A stretch of 63,307 nt of DNA from BOG-1184 sp049514575 (GCA_049514575.1 JBEKUX010000011.1:1-63307); one strand, 5' to 3'. Positions 25,670 to 35,055 are shown, numbered from the stretch's first letter. The notes: a model not told the origin generated them from the letters alone. Numbers and translations are program-made.

Positions 25670-26470
25670 ATGACCGAAGATGCATCAAATATTGTCATTG
25701 AGGAGATTCCCTCAATGCCTGAAGTCTGCCTGGTGCGGCTGAACGGCGAACTGGATATTAACAGTGTTGCCGCCATGGACCGTTGTTTTTCCCGGCACGC
25801 AGATAACACTAAAAAGCATGCGATTGCGGATTTGAGCGATGTTACACTCATCGCTTCTGCGGCACTGGGAAAGCTTTTGGGAATAAAGCGCCGGTTTATT
25901 GAAAAGGGCGGCGATCTGGTTCTCGCGGCCATGAGTCTGGAACTCAAGATGAAATTCATGCTTATGGGCGCAAACAAAATTTTCAAGATTTATAACGATC
26001 TGCGTTCGGCCATGAATGCCTATGCGTGGGACGTCAAGCACGAAACCGAGCATATACGGCTTTCATTTCCGCCGCAGCTTGCGATAGTGCCGGCGGTGAG
26101 AAATTTCGTCAGCCGGGTGATGGTCAATAAAGGGTACAACGACCGGGATAGCTTCCGTATCGAAACAATTGTTGATGAGATCTGCAATAACGCGGTTCAA
26201 TACGGTTCACCCGGGGGCAATGACAATGTTTCCCTTCGCGTAAAAGTTGACTGGGAAAAGATCGAACTCGACGCGGAAAACGTAAGTGATCCCGAAAAAA
26301 AGGACCAGCTCAGGGTGCACCTGCATAATCTGGATAACAATGTGCAACTAAAAGGAGAATCAATGCGGGGGCGGGGGCTTGCGCTGGTTAAAATGCTGGC
26401 AAGCGAACTCACGGCAGATGTTACCGACAAAGGGACGACGGTACATGTGACCAAATTGAAAGAGGAATAG
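25670..26470 (+). CDS. STAS plus HATPase fusion, partner-switching regulator
   Basis: The protein has 266 residues from ATG 25670 (AAGGGAT upstream); the longer frame overlaps the previous gene. The N-terminal STAS domain (about 10-115) has LVRLNGELDINSVAAMD and the phosphoacceptor region LIASAALGKLL, with Ser retained but the usual Asp before it replaced. The C-terminal RsbW-like ATPase (about 125-265) has the N-box IVDEICNNAVQYGSP and the lid/G2 MRGRGLALVKMLASE. Antagonist and kinase are normally separate proteins that bind each other. Fusing them in one chain suggests built-in autoregulation or a scaffold. It follows a stand-alone kinase and precedes a stand-alone STAS protein. Confidence 0.85.
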   Translation: MTEDASNIVIEEIPSMPEVCLVRLNGELDINSVAAMDRCFSRHADNTKKHAIADLSDVTLIASAALGKLLGIKRRFIEKGGDLVLAAMSLELKMKFMLMGANKIFKIYNDLRSAMNAYAWDVKHETEHIRLSFPPQLAIVPAVRNFVSRVMVNKGYNDRDSFRIETIVDEICNNAVQYGSPGGNDNVSLRVKVDWEKIELDAENVSDPEKKDQLRVHLHNLDNNVQLKGESMRGRGLALVKMLASELTADVTDKGTTVHVTKLKEE

Positions 26471-26475
26471 CATCT

Positions 26476-26832
26476 ATGGAATCTCAGATTGAACTCAAGT
26501 GCGAAGCAGTAAAAAGCAGAAACGATGCCCAGCTGATCCGGTTCGTCGGTGATCTCGATGCGACGAATGTCCAGACCGTTCTTGAAAAGATCTGTAATCT
26601 TTTTAATGAAGGGAAAATCCATATTGTGGTGGATTTCGCCAAGCTGAGGTACGTCAACAGCACCGGCCTGGGAATTCTCCTGCATCTGAGCAAATCAGCA
26701 AAGGAAAAGGCTGGAAGCTTTAAAATTGCCAACGTCAATGAAAATGTTTTTGAAATTGTAGAAATCATCGGGGCCACGTCGCTTCTTGAAATCTACGATA
26801 CGGTTGAAGAGGCTATGGCGTCGCTCCACTGA
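26476..26832 (+). CDS. STAS-domain anti-sigma factor antagonist (SpoIIAA/RsbV-like)
   Basis: The protein has 118 residues and is a single STAS domain. The phosphorylation loop reads YVNSTGLGILLHL, matching the family's D-S-[ST]-G core with Asn in place of Asp and the target Ser kept. The N-terminal beta strand has IRFVGDLDATNV. Unphosphorylated antagonists free sigma factors from the kinase. The ribosome site GAGGAA overlaps the end of the preceding fusion gene (5-base gap), so translation is coupled. It completes the partner-switch set. Confidence 0.92.
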   Translation: MESQIELKCEAVKSRNDAQLIRFVGDLDATNVQTVLEKICNLFNEGKIHIVVDFAKLRYVNSTGLGILLHLSKSAKEKAGSFKIANVNENVFEIVEIIGATSLLEIYDTVEEAMASLH

Positions 26833-26875
26833 TACGCCGGTCGTTTTTCCCATTAGATAAAGCGAGGATGTTTTT

Positions 26876-28534
26876 ATGAAAAAAAAATATGTAGTACTGT
26901 TTGCCGAAGGTATTCTCCTACTGACGTGTGTGTGTTTCCAGGGCGTCACGCAGAAAGAACGTCTTGCCTATGTAGGATCGACGCTTATCACAAGGCAGGA
27001 TTTCAATGCTTTCAGTGATGTTTCCAGGTACTTTCCCAATCCGCCGGAGGAATTCTTCCTGGGTGCCCGATCCCCGATAGGGGCGATTGTAGAAACCGAA
27101 GCAATGTATCACAAAACGCGGTGGGATTTTGCTAACATCAAATACCGTCACAGTCTGGAATGGAAGTGGAGAGAGCGGTATTATCTGGCGACGCTCTATA
27201 TGGAGAGAATTATCCAGGGAAACTTAGGTTTTTCCGACAAAGAGCTGAAAAAATATTTTAAAGACCACAGGCAGAACTTTACAAATACTATTAAGAGCGA
27301 TTCCGGCGGGAAAGCATGCTCCACCAAGGTAGTACTGCCGTTCGAGGAGAGTAAGCAAAGAATTGCTGAAAAAATGCTCATTGCCGCCTATCCCCCGGAT
27401 TCTGCATTCAAGCATTCGATGCCTACCCTCGATACAGGCATGATCACCAATGAATGGCTGCGATACGTGCGGGATCGCGGGGTGCGTGACCTGTATTTTA
27501 AAAAATATTTCAAAGAGAAGTACGCCAGAGCCTACCCCGATTCTCTAAAGGATATTTACGGTAAAGGGAAAATCGTTTCACCTGAAGATATGAACGTCAT
27601 TTTATCGTGGATTCCGGTAAATCGCCGCGAACAGTTGAAAAATAACCCGCAGGGGTTGAAAGACCTTGCCGGATGGCTGGTACGATGGAAACTGTTTTAC
27701 GAAAAAGCCATAAGCACGGGGTATGCCTCCCAACCCGATATTCAGGCCACGCTCAAATGGGCGTGGCGGTTTGAAATAGCCCAGCGGTATATTAATGAAA
27801 AAGTAGTACCTGCGGCGAAAAAAGATGTTCATATCGATACGGCAATGACATTATACTCTTACTGGGATGAGACCGAAACACCGGGCACTGCGATCGATAC
27901 CGCCAATTGGAAAAACACTCTTTCAAAGCAACGATCGCTTCAAGTTTCAGGAAAATTCGACAGTCTTGTTTATGAAATACGGCGGTCAGAAGGCGTACGT
28001 TTTTTAACCGATTGGAAAGACGATAGGGCAAAAGATCCGGCAAAACTGCTCCGGCAGGCCGATTCACTCCGAGATACCGGCAATACTTCCGATGCACAAA
28101 ATAGTTATCAGATATTGATTGACAATTTTTCTTTTACTAAAGAGGGAAGCAAGGCATTAATCGAAGTTGCGAAAATAAAAACCGAACAGCAGATGTACCG
28201 TGAAGCCATCGCTAATTACCGGCGGTTTCTTGTCATCGATGCAGACAGAAGCAAACAGTGCAATTATATGTTCATGATTGGATTCATTTACGACGAATAC
28301 TGTAATAAACCGGAGATGGCGGAGGCCAACTACAAGTGGGTGCTGAAAAATGCCCCGGGGTGCGAGCTGGCCGACGATGCCGAATTCATGATGCTCCACC
28401 TTGGCGAGCAGATGGCAAGCGTCGACGAACTGCAGGCAGAAGTCAAACGGCAGGGGAAAAAAGTGGAAGCCTCTGAAACTGATACTGCCGGACTAAAAGT
28501 CGAGATGATGCCAGTCAAACAAAATAAGAAATAA
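26876..28534 (+). CDS. Exported protein with SurA-like N-terminus and C-terminal TPR repeats
   Basis: The protein has 552 residues. The signal peptide (about 5-22, LLLTCVCF) may be a lipoprotein signal with Cys19 or Cys21. Residues about 28-45 (RLAYVGSTLITRQDFNAF) copy the start of SurA/PrsA chaperones. The helical middle (about 80-330) has no intact parvulin signature, so isomerase activity is doubtful. The TPR-like helices at about 390-505 include GNTSDAQNSYQILIDNF and AIANYRRFLVIDADRSKQ. The C-terminus is lysine-rich. A periplasmic chaperone or scaffold role is inferred. It lies 43 bases after the STAS gene with its own GAGG ribosome site, and a strong terminator follows. Confidence 0.7.
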   Translation: MKKKYVVLFAEGILLLTCVCFQGVTQKERLAYVGSTLITRQDFNAFSDVSRYFPNPPEEFFLGARSPIGAIVETEAMYHKTRWDFANIKYRHSLEWKWRERYYLATLYMERIIQGNLGFSDKELKKYFKDHRQNFTNTIKSDSGGKACSTKVVLPFEESKQRIAEKMLIAAYPPDSAFKHSMPTLDTGMITNEWLRYVRDRGVRDLYFKKYFKEKYARAYPDSLKDIYGKGKIVSPEDMNVILSWIPVNRREQLKNNPQGLKDLAGWLVRWKLFYEKAISTGYASQPDIQATLKWAWRFEIAQRYINEKVVPAAKKDVHIDTAMTLYSYWDETETPGTAIDTANWKNTLSKQRSLQVSGKFDSLVYEIRRSEGVRFLTDWKDDRAKDPAKLLRQADSLRDTGNTSDAQNSYQILIDNFSFTKEGSKALIEVAKIKTEQQMYREAIANYRRFLVIDADRSKQCNYMFMIGFIYDEYCNKPEMAEANYKWVLKNAPGCELADDAEFMMLHLGEQMASVDELQAEVKRQGKKVEASETDTAGLKVEMMPVKQNKK

Positions 28535-28563
28535 TATCTTGCTTTTTAAACAACCGATTCACG

Positions 28564-28591
28564 CCCCGCCGGTTCTCCCGGCGGGGTTTTT
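28564..28591 (+). terminator. Rho-independent terminator after the partner-switching operon
   Basis: CCCCGCCGG (28564-28572) pairs perfectly with CCGGCGGGG (28578-28586) around a 5-base loop, and T5 follows. It is placed 30 bases after the SurA/TPR stop and 40 before the glycogen phosphorylase start. Confidence 0.93.
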
Positions 28592-28631
28592 ATTGCAATC
28601 GAGCATTACAACAGAAGAAGGTTATTAAGCT

Positions 28632-31202
28632 ATGAAATCGAAAAATGCAGCTGCAAGGAAAGAAACAGCACTGAATCCAAGCCAGGAGTTTATATGGAAG
28701 CTCAGGTTTAAGGGAAGGTCGGTTGAAGATATCCGCAGGGGGTTTTTAAGCAACCTCGAATACAACATTGCCAGAGATCCCTATTCACTTACACCGTACG
28801 ACGAATTTTTAAGCCTCTCCTATACGGTACGCGAAAGGCTCATTGAACGGTGGATTGCCAGCCGCCAGCAGTACCATACCAACAATGTCAAACGAGTATA
28901 TTATTTGTCAATGGAGTTCCTGCTGGGTCGGTTGTTGGCGGACAATATCATTAATCTGCAGATTTCGGATGCCTGCACGAAGGCAATCGGTGCGATGCAC
29001 CTGGATATCGAGGAGATCATGGACCAGGAACACGATGCGGGTCTCGGGAACGGCGGTTTAGGTCGCCTGGCGGCCTGTTTTCTTGATTCAATGGCCACAC
29101 TGAAGTTGCCAGCCGTCGGTTATGGTATCCGCTACGATTTTGGTATTTTCAACCAAAGGATCGTAAACGGGAATCAGGTGGAAATGCCGGAAATGTGGCT
29201 GCAGTTCCGCAATCCCTGGGAAATTGAACACCCCGAGTACAAACAGACAATCAAGTATTACGGCAAGACCATCTATGTAAAAGACCATGACGGTAAAACT
29301 CGTTTCCGTTGGGTAGATACAAGCGATGTCATTGCTATCCCTTACGATATCCCGATTCCCGGCTATGGCGTCAACAACGTCAATACGCTGCGCCTATGGT
29401 CCGCCCGGGCGGCAGAAGAGTTCAATTTCCAGGATTTCAACCAGGGCGATTACATTGGGGCATGCGAAACTAAAATGACCAGTGAAAACATATCAAAGGT
29501 GCTGTACCCCAACGACAACAATATTTCCGGTCGGGAGCTGCGGCTGAAGCAACAGCATTTTTTCACCTCGGCATCCCTGCAGGACATTATCCGGCGATAT
29601 CGTGCGGCGAACAGCGATTTTAACGCTTTCCCGGACAAAGTGGCGATACAGCTTAATGATACGCACCCATCAATTGCGATCGTCGAACTCTTGCGGCTTC
29701 TCATCGACGAGCACTATCTGGAATGGGAAGATGCATGGAAAATTGTTGCCGGAACTTTTGCATATACCAATCATACGCTCATGCCCGAAGCGCTCGAAAA
29801 ATGGCCGGTTCCACTGATGCGAAACCTGCTACCGCGTCACCTTGACATTATTTTCGAGATCAACGCCAGATTTATGCGCGAAGTTTCGTACCGGTATCCG
29901 GGTGACACCGACCGCCTGCGACGCATGTCGATAATCGAAGAAGGTGACGAACAGCAGATACGGATGGCATATCTTGCAATCGTTGGAAGCCACTCGGTAA
30001 ACGGGGTATCCAAACTTCATACCAAACTCCTGTGTGACCGGCTGGTGCATGATTTTTATGAGATGTGGCCGGAAAAATTCAACAGTAAAACGAACGGCAT
30101 TTCACCGCGGCGGTGGCTTTACAAGGCAAATCCTTCGCTGCGGGAACTTATTTCGGACACTATCGGTGAATCGTGGGTCACGAACCTGCAGGATCTCCAT
30201 AAATTGACAAAGTATGCGGACGAACCTGGATTCCAGAAAAAATGGAAAGCTGCGAAGCAGACTGCAAAGGAGAATTTTGCGAAAAAGATGCACAAGTGGG
30301 AGCACATGGTCATTGATACGTCTATGATGTTTGATGTTCAGGTCAAGCGCATCCATGAATATAAACGGCAGCTACTCAACGTTTTGCACTGCATAGCGCT
30401 TTACAATCAGTTGAAGTCGGGCGAAACAAAGGATTTTGTACCGCGCACCGTATTGTTTGGTGGCAAGGCGGCGCCAGGGTATTTCATGGCAAAACTTATC
30501 ATTAAATTCATAAACAATGTCGCCGGCATCATCAATCATGACCCGGCTACCGAAGGGCTTCTGAAAATTCATTTCCTGCCCAATTACCGGGTCTCGCTTG
30601 CAGAAAGCGTGATCCCTGCGGCTGATCTTTCGGAGCAAATTTCGACCGCAGGAACTGAGGCTTCAGGTACCGGCAATATGAAATTCGCGCTCAACGGTGC
30701 ACTGACGATCGGTACCATGGACGGGGCGAACATTGAAATGCTGGAGCAGATCGGCGAAAAGAATATGTTCATTTTCGGACTTCGGGCAAACGAAATCGAT
30801 GAGATACGCAGCAGAGGGTACAATCCATGGGAGTATTACAACCGGAGTCCGCTCCTGAAAAAAGTAATGGATCTCGTTAATTCCGGCTTTTTCAGCCCGG
30901 AAGAGCCGCATTTGTTCAGGCCGATTTTCGACTCGCTGCTCGGAGGGGGCGACCGTTTCATGGTTATGGCCGATTTCGATGCGTATGTAGAGTGCCAGAA
31001 AAGGGTTGCGCATATTTACAAAAACGAACCCGAGCGCTGGACCCGTATGTCGATTTTAAATGTTGCCAATATCGGTATTTTTTCGTCTGACCGTGCAATT
31101 GACGAATACGCTCGAGAGATATGGAAAGCCTCTCCAGTGGAAGTAGTGATCGACAACAATCACTGGGACAACGGAAGCCGGAGGAATAAAGACGCCTGTT
31201 GA
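28632..31202 (+). CDS. glgP: Glycogen/alpha-glucan phosphorylase
   Basis: The protein has 856 residues (usual length 800-850) and releases glucose-1-phosphate from glycogen or maltodextrin. It is a GT35-family enzyme with the PLP-binding signature EASGTGNMKFALNGALTIGT (Lys684). N-terminal landmarks are VYYLSMEFLLGRLL and GLGNGGLGRLAACFLDSMATL, and the substrate-site region NGISPRRWL is present. The ribosome site GAAGGT precedes the ATG, and it is flanked upstream by a terminator, so it has its own promoter. No other glycogen genes are in the window. Confidence 0.97.
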   Translation: MKSKNAAARKETALNPSQEFIWKLRFKGRSVEDIRRGFLSNLEYNIARDPYSLTPYDEFLSLSYTVRERLIERWIASRQQYHTNNVKRVYYLSMEFLLGRLLADNIINLQISDACTKAIGAMHLDIEEIMDQEHDAGLGNGGLGRLAACFLDSMATLKLPAVGYGIRYDFGIFNQRIVNGNQVEMPEMWLQFRNPWEIEHPEYKQTIKYYGKTIYVKDHDGKTRFRWVDTSDVIAIPYDIPIPGYGVNNVNTLRLWSARAAEEFNFQDFNQGDYIGACETKMTSENISKVLYPNDNNISGRELRLKQQHFFTSASLQDIIRRYRAANSDFNAFPDKVAIQLNDTHPSIAIVELLRLLIDEHYLEWEDAWKIVAGTFAYTNHTLMPEALEKWPVPLMRNLLPRHLDIIFEINARFMREVSYRYPGDTDRLRRMSIIEEGDEQQIRMAYLAIVGSHSVNGVSKLHTKLLCDRLVHDFYEMWPEKFNSKTNGISPRRWLYKANPSLRELISDTIGESWVTNLQDLHKLTKYADEPGFQKKWKAAKQTAKENFAKKMHKWEHMVIDTSMMFDVQVKRIHEYKRQLLNVLHCIALYNQLKSGETKDFVPRTVLFGGKAAPGYFMAKLIIKFINNVAGIINHDPATEGLLKIHFLPNYRVSLAESVIPAADLSEQISTAGTEASGTGNMKFALNGALTIGTMDGANIEMLEQIGEKNMFIFGLRANEIDEIRSRGYNPWEYYNRSPLLKKVMDLVNSGFFSPEEPHLFRPIFDSLLGGGDRFMVMADFDAYVECQKRVAHIYKNEPERWTRMSILNVANIGIFSSDRAIDEYAREIWKASPVEVVIDNNHWDNGSRRNKDAC

Positions 31203-31222
31203 TTGTTAAAACCTCATAGCTC

Positions 31223-31783
31223 CTAGGTACGGAACAAAGAGGCATGGTTTTCAATAAAACGGATCTTTTCAAAAATTTTGCTTTTAATAGTTTCTGCAGT
31301 AACAGTACAATTTTCAATCTGGACAAAATATACGATACGGTTTTTCCTTAACGTCAGATACAACAAACTATCCGACTGAATAAGCACTGCATCATCCGCC
31401 TCGAAATGCTTCGGGTCGACCTTTTGCACGTACTTTTTATTCTTTTCCTCTATTGTCAGGTAGTTCCCGTAGAGTGCCCGCGCATCAATATCGGTCCGAG
31501 CATAGGACACCTGGACCGTAAATGAGATGAGATTCTTTTTTGCGTTTATCAGTTTCTGTGCGAAAACCCCTGAAAACCCCGATAAGGAAGTTTTGGTTTT
31601 TTTATAAAAATACAGTTGGCCGCGGCTGTTTTTCTGCGGCGTATAACCGGCAACCAGAGCATCTGGCAGTTCCTGTGGCACTAAAAGCCACTGTTTATCC
31701 GCCTCTGATATGTTATCGTCTGATGAACAGAGAGGGAGACATAGTCCGAACACCGAAAGGATAATGATAAAGAGTTTTTTCAT
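31223..31783 (-). CDS. Secreted hypothetical protein
   Basis: The protein has 186 residues. The signal peptide (KKLFIIILSVFGLCLPLCSS) contains Cys residues near the cleavage site and could be a lipoprotein signal, although the lipobox is imperfect. The mature domain is mixed alpha/beta (YARTDIDARALYGNYLTIEE, LRKNRIVYFVQIE) and looks like an envelope protein, but matches no family I recognise. It is convergent with glgP, with a 20-base gap, and 13 bases separate it from the TauE-like gene upstream, so the two may be cotranscribed. Confidence 0.75.
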   Translation of the reverse strand: MKKLFIIILSVFGLCLPLCSSDDNISEADKQWLLVPQELPDALVAGYTPQKNSRGQLYFYKKTKTSLSGFSGVFAQKLINAKKNLISFTVQVSYARTDIDARALYGNYLTIEEKNKKYVQKVDPKHFEADDAVLIQSDSLLYLTLRKNRIVYFVQIENCTVTAETIKSKIFEKIRFIENHASLFRT

Positions 31784-31796
31784 AGTAGTAGTAATC

Positions 31797-32177
31797 TCAC
31801 GGCCGGTATATTCCAGTAAAAATAACGTAACAACCCACTATAATCATTACGGCGCCGAATGTGATGCGGAGACTCGCGGGGTTGATTTTCTGTGAAAAGT
31901 GCGAAGAAATTGCCGCAGCGATAAAAAGTGAAACCGCGATTACAATGGCTGCTTTGATATTGACGTGACCGTTCCGGTAGTAATTGACGACAGCTCCGAG
32001 TCCAACGGGAACAACAAGAACGGCAAGCGAGGTGCCGTTAGCCGTAAGCTGTGAAAACCCGGCAAAAAACATAAGAGCAGGAACAATAATGATTCCTCCG
32101 CCAAGGCCAAAAAGTCCCGAAAGAACGCCTGCCGCAATTCCAATACAACCATAAAGTAATAATGAAGAAGAAAGCAT
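31797..32177 (-). CDS. Half-length TauE/SafE-family membrane permease
   Basis: The protein has 126 residues from ATG 32175-32177 (AAGGAA upstream); a 9-codon longer start at 32204 lacks a ribosome site. It has four predicted membrane segments. The first carries the family's glycine-rich GIAAGVLSGLFGLGGGIIIVP, and LTANGTSLAVLVVP follows. Full TauE/SafE proteins are about 250 residues with two such halves. This is one half and likely works as a dimer, as known for short members. It exports organosulphonate or sulphite-like anions by family knowledge, and the substrate here is unknown. Confidence 0.85.
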   Translation of the reverse strand: MLSSSLLLYGCIGIAAGVLSGLFGLGGGIIIVPALMFFAGFSQLTANGTSLAVLVVPVGLGAVVNYYRNGHVNIKAAIVIAVSLFIAAAISSHFSQKINPASLRITFGAVMIIVGCYVIFTGIYRP

Positions 32178-32216
32178 AAAAAACAGTTCCTTTCTCCGAA
32201 ACAAATTATTGCCGGA

Positions 32217-32582
32217 TCATCTCGGATTCCACTGCTGGGCCATGGTCATTATCCCGACCACAAAAATCATCATGCATGTAGCAAGCAATACCTGTTGACG
32301 GCCGTTGTACTTCCGTTTGAAAAGCTTGAGTTTCTGGGGCTGGTTTTGGGTCGCCAGTTCGGGTTTTGCAGCGGCAGGGGAGAGGGAATCCGTTTTTTGA
32401 GCCGTAATGGTTTTTGTTGTGTCTGGAATACGGACGGCGCCAGGAGTATCAGCAGGTTTGACTATCGAATCGGAACCATTGGAACGAAAAACCTGCGTGG
32501 CTATTGAATCTTTGTTTTGGGCGTGAGCACTACCAATAAAAATCGACAACAGGAAACATGGTAATATCACTTTGTAGTGCAT
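32217..32582 (-). CDS. Small exported single-span protein, unknown
   Basis: The protein has 121 residues if started at ATG 32580-32582, where a good signal peptide begins (HYKVILPCFLLSIFIGSAHA). A frame open to 32660 would bury the signal. A Thr/Ser/Pro-rich linker follows, then a basic patch (KLKLFKRKYNGRQQ) and a C-terminal membrane segment (VLLATCMMIFVVGIMTMA). Its layout, cleavable signal plus a C-terminal anchor, suggests a periplasmic domain tethered to the inner membrane. No family is recognised. No clear ribosome site. Confidence 0.6.
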   Translation of the reverse strand: MHYKVILPCFLLSIFIGSAHAQNKDSIATQVFRSNGSDSIVKPADTPGAVRIPDTTKTITAQKTDSLSPAAAKPELATQNQPQKLKLFKRKYNGRQQVLLATCMMIFVVGIMTMAQQWNPR

Positions 32583-32948
32583 AATTGATTTATCAGGATA
32601 CAGGGTCGACCCGAATAGTATACTCTTCACGGGCTTGTCTATGAAAAAATACCGCCTCACCCGCCTGAATACAAGCAGGAAGTAAAAATTATGGCAGTTA
32701 TGAAAATGGCTTCTTGCGCAGTCAACGAACCAGTAATAAGAAAATATATTACTTATCTTTCAGTAGTTACCTGCCGACAAACTTTGTTGGAACACTTATC
32801 AACATAGAATTCTGCTATTTATCAAGAATTTAACAATATTGCTCGACTGAAGATATACTATATTATTACCTTGTAATACCATACGAAGTTCGGTTCAAGA
32901 AGCTCAGGTTAATCTTTTTGAGTGAAAATCTTTTAGCAGGGAGGATTT
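32583..32948. other. 366-base divergent region upstream of the type VI module
   Basis: No protein gene is evident. The right half is AT-rich. TTAACA (32830-32835) and TATACT (32854-32859) with an 18-base spacer form a possible promoter for tssA. GGGAGG (32939-32944) is the tssA ribosome site. Confidence 0.45.
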
Positions 32949-34460
32949 ATTTCCGAACTTTTCTCTCTTATCATCGCACCGATAAGCGATGCTCAGCCGT
33001 ATGGCGCGAATATAAACCACGATACTGATTTTGATGCGCTCAAGACCGAGTTCGGCAAGATCGGCAATCTGGATATTGTACTGATCGAAACCATTGCCAC
33101 GAAAATCCTGAAAGAAAAGGCAAAGGACATTCGCGTTCTTTCGTTCTTGGCGTACGCTGCGGTCCGGAAAGACAACTGGGAAGCACTTGCCGATGTGTTC
33201 GACGGAATTGCCCAATTAGGAGCGAAAAATTTCGATGCTCTGCTGCCCGACAGAGAACGTGCCAAGGAGCTTGCCTTCAAGTGGCTCTCAGAAGACCGGT
33301 TTACCGGGTCGCTCGCGGATAAAAAACCGGCAGAAGCGGATTACCCGCATATTGTCCGCCTGCTCGATGCGCTTACAAAGCTTAAACCGATTCTTGAGCA
33401 GAAATTTCCGCAGGCACCGCCGTTTCCTTCGGATATTGAGCGGAATGCAAGTGCATGGGAAAAGGCGTGCAAACCAAAACCTGCCGCTACTACTGGAAGT
33501 GTAACATCGGTACAGACCGCCGGTGCTGTGCCAGTCGAACCAATGGAAACGCCGAAGCAGGCTATTGTCACAGCCCGCAAGGCAGCGCTTTTTCTAATAG
33601 AAAAAGAACCGCAGAAACCCATGGGTTATCGTCTCATGCGAAGTCTTCGCTGGGACATTCTTGAAAAGGCGCCGCCTGCCGAAGCCGGTAAAACCCAGCT
33701 TCCGGGTCCGGCCCCTCAGCAGCGTTCCTACTTTCAGGGACTTCTTGCCCAGCAGGATTGGAAAACCGCAATTGAAAAAGCTGAATCGGCCTTTGCGGCA
33801 GCGTCAAACCATCTCTGGCTCGATATGCAGTATATCACCGTGACTGCATGCCAAAAGCTCGGCGAAACGTATTCGGCAGTCAGATCCGCAGTGCTGTTTG
33901 AAACCGCCTGTTTTGTAAAGCGGTTGCCCGATATTGTATCGCTCAGTTTTGCGGACGGTTCACCGGTTTGTGATGAGGCGACGAAAAAATGGCTGTCCGG
34001 TGAAGTGAAGGCCGTGTTCGCCGCTGACGGCAACAACGCAACACCTGCTGTTGCGGCAGATCTTTTTGATAAAGAGACAAAAAAGGTGAATGAACTTGTA
34101 GCCGCAGGCAAGATTGAAGAGGCGATAGATCTGGTTCAAAGCGGTATCCGGACCGCGAAATGCGAGCGTGATTCGTTCCGTCGATCCATGCTGGTCGGTA
34201 CCCTTCTCCTCAGAGCGAAGCAGGCGGAAATCGCGGTATCGGTCTTGGAAATGCTCGACCAGAAAACAGGCGTTTATTGTCTCGATAAATGGGATCCCGA
34301 CCTTGCCGTGGAAGCATGGGTTTTACTCGTGCAGGCATACAAGGCGGCACGCGCTGGCAAACCGCCGAACATACAAATATCACTTCAGGAAAAACAAAAT
34401 AGTATATTAACAAAAGTCAGTTATATCGACCCGAAAAAAGCGTTACAATTGACCAAATAA
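32949..34460 (+). CDS. tssA: Type VI secretion protein TssA, apparent ATT start
   Basis: 503 residues if begun at ATT 32949-32951. The frame is closed upstream by TAG at 32934-32936, and no ATG, GTG or TTG occurs until TTG 33147. Starting there would delete the ImpA_N hallmark visible at residues 5-40 (LIIAPISDAQPYGANINHD, DFDALKTEFG). GGGAGG stands 4 bases before the ATT. The N-terminal ImpA domain is about 1-130 and the linker about 130-200. The C-terminal VasJ-type helical domain (about 220-500) is typical of long TssA proteins that cap or prime sheath assembly. An assembly or sequencing error turning ATG into ATT is the main alternative. tssB follows after 26 bases. Confidence 0.85.
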   Translation: MSELFSLIIAPISDAQPYGANINHDTDFDALKTEFGKIGNLDIVLIETIATKILKEKAKDIRVLSFLAYAAVRKDNWEALADVFDGIAQLGAKNFDALLPDRERAKELAFKWLSEDRFTGSLADKKPAEADYPHIVRLLDALTKLKPILEQKFPQAPPFPSDIERNASAWEKACKPKPAATTGSVTSVQTAGAVPVEPMETPKQAIVTARKAALFLIEKEPQKPMGYRLMRSLRWDILEKAPPAEAGKTQLPGPAPQQRSYFQGLLAQQDWKTAIEKAESAFAAASNHLWLDMQYITVTACQKLGETYSAVRSAVLFETACFVKRLPDIVSLSFADGSPVCDEATKKWLSGEVKAVFAADGNNATPAVAADLFDKETKKVNELVAAGKIEEAIDLVQSGIRTAKCERDSFRRSMLVGTLLLRAKQAEIAVSVLEMLDQKTGVYCLDKWDPDLAVEAWVLLVQAYKAARAGKPPNIQISLQEKQNSILTKVSYIDPKKALQLTK

Positions 34461-34486
34461 TAACCTCTCAGAAAGGCAGGCATGGT

Positions 34487-34984
34487 ATGGCCGGAAGTTT
34501 TCAAAACGAAATTCCTGCGGCGCGCATTAACCTGAAGCTCGACGTGGGAAAGGGCAATGCCAAGAAGAAGCTGGAGTTACCGCTTAAGACGCTTGTTGTG
34601 GGAGATTTCACCCAGAAGAAACGGACACAGCGTGTCGGCGAGCGGGAAAAGATAAACATCAACAAAAACAATTTCGAGCAGGTCATGAAGAGCGCTGAGC
34701 TCAAACTTAATTATACGGTGGAGAACAAACTTACCGGCCAGGGCGATCTCAAGGTCGACCTCGACGTTACCGGTATGGATTCCTTTAAGCCGGAAAATGT
34801 GGCCAAGAGTATACCTGAACTCTCAAAACTTCTTGCGGCACGGAACCTGCTTAAGGATCTCAAGTCCAACCTGCTCGATAACCGGTCGTTCAGGGCCCGG
34901 CTTGAAGAGATCATTAAGGATCCAAAGGCGGCAAAAGCGCTGCAAGAGGAGCTTAAGAAAATCGTTCCAGACAGTGCGCAGTAA
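34487..34984 (+). CDS. tssB: Type VI sheath small subunit TssB/VipA
   Basis: The protein has 165 residues. It begins with the family's AARINLKLDVGKGNAKKKLE, then LKTLVVGDFTQKK. The central NNFEQVMKSAEL and the helical C-terminus (LKDLKSNLLDNRSFRARLEE) complete the fold. TssB and TssC interlock into the contractile sheath around the Hcp tube in the cytoplasm. The length matches the 160-180 usual. AAAGGCAGG lies ahead of the ATG. It is second in tssA-tssB-tssC-hcp. Confidence 0.96.
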   Translation: MAGSFQNEIPAARINLKLDVGKGNAKKKLELPLKTLVVGDFTQKKRTQRVGEREKININKNNFEQVMKSAELKLNYTVENKLTGQGDLKVDLDVTGMDSFKPENVAKSIPELSKLLAARNLLKDLKSNLLDNRSFRARLEEIIKDPKAAKALQEELKKIVPDSAQ

Positions 34985-35055
34985 GGTGCGCGGTCGAGCG
35001 GAAAAACCGTACAACAAAGATAATCAGATCTATTTACTCTTAGGAGAAAAAGCCT

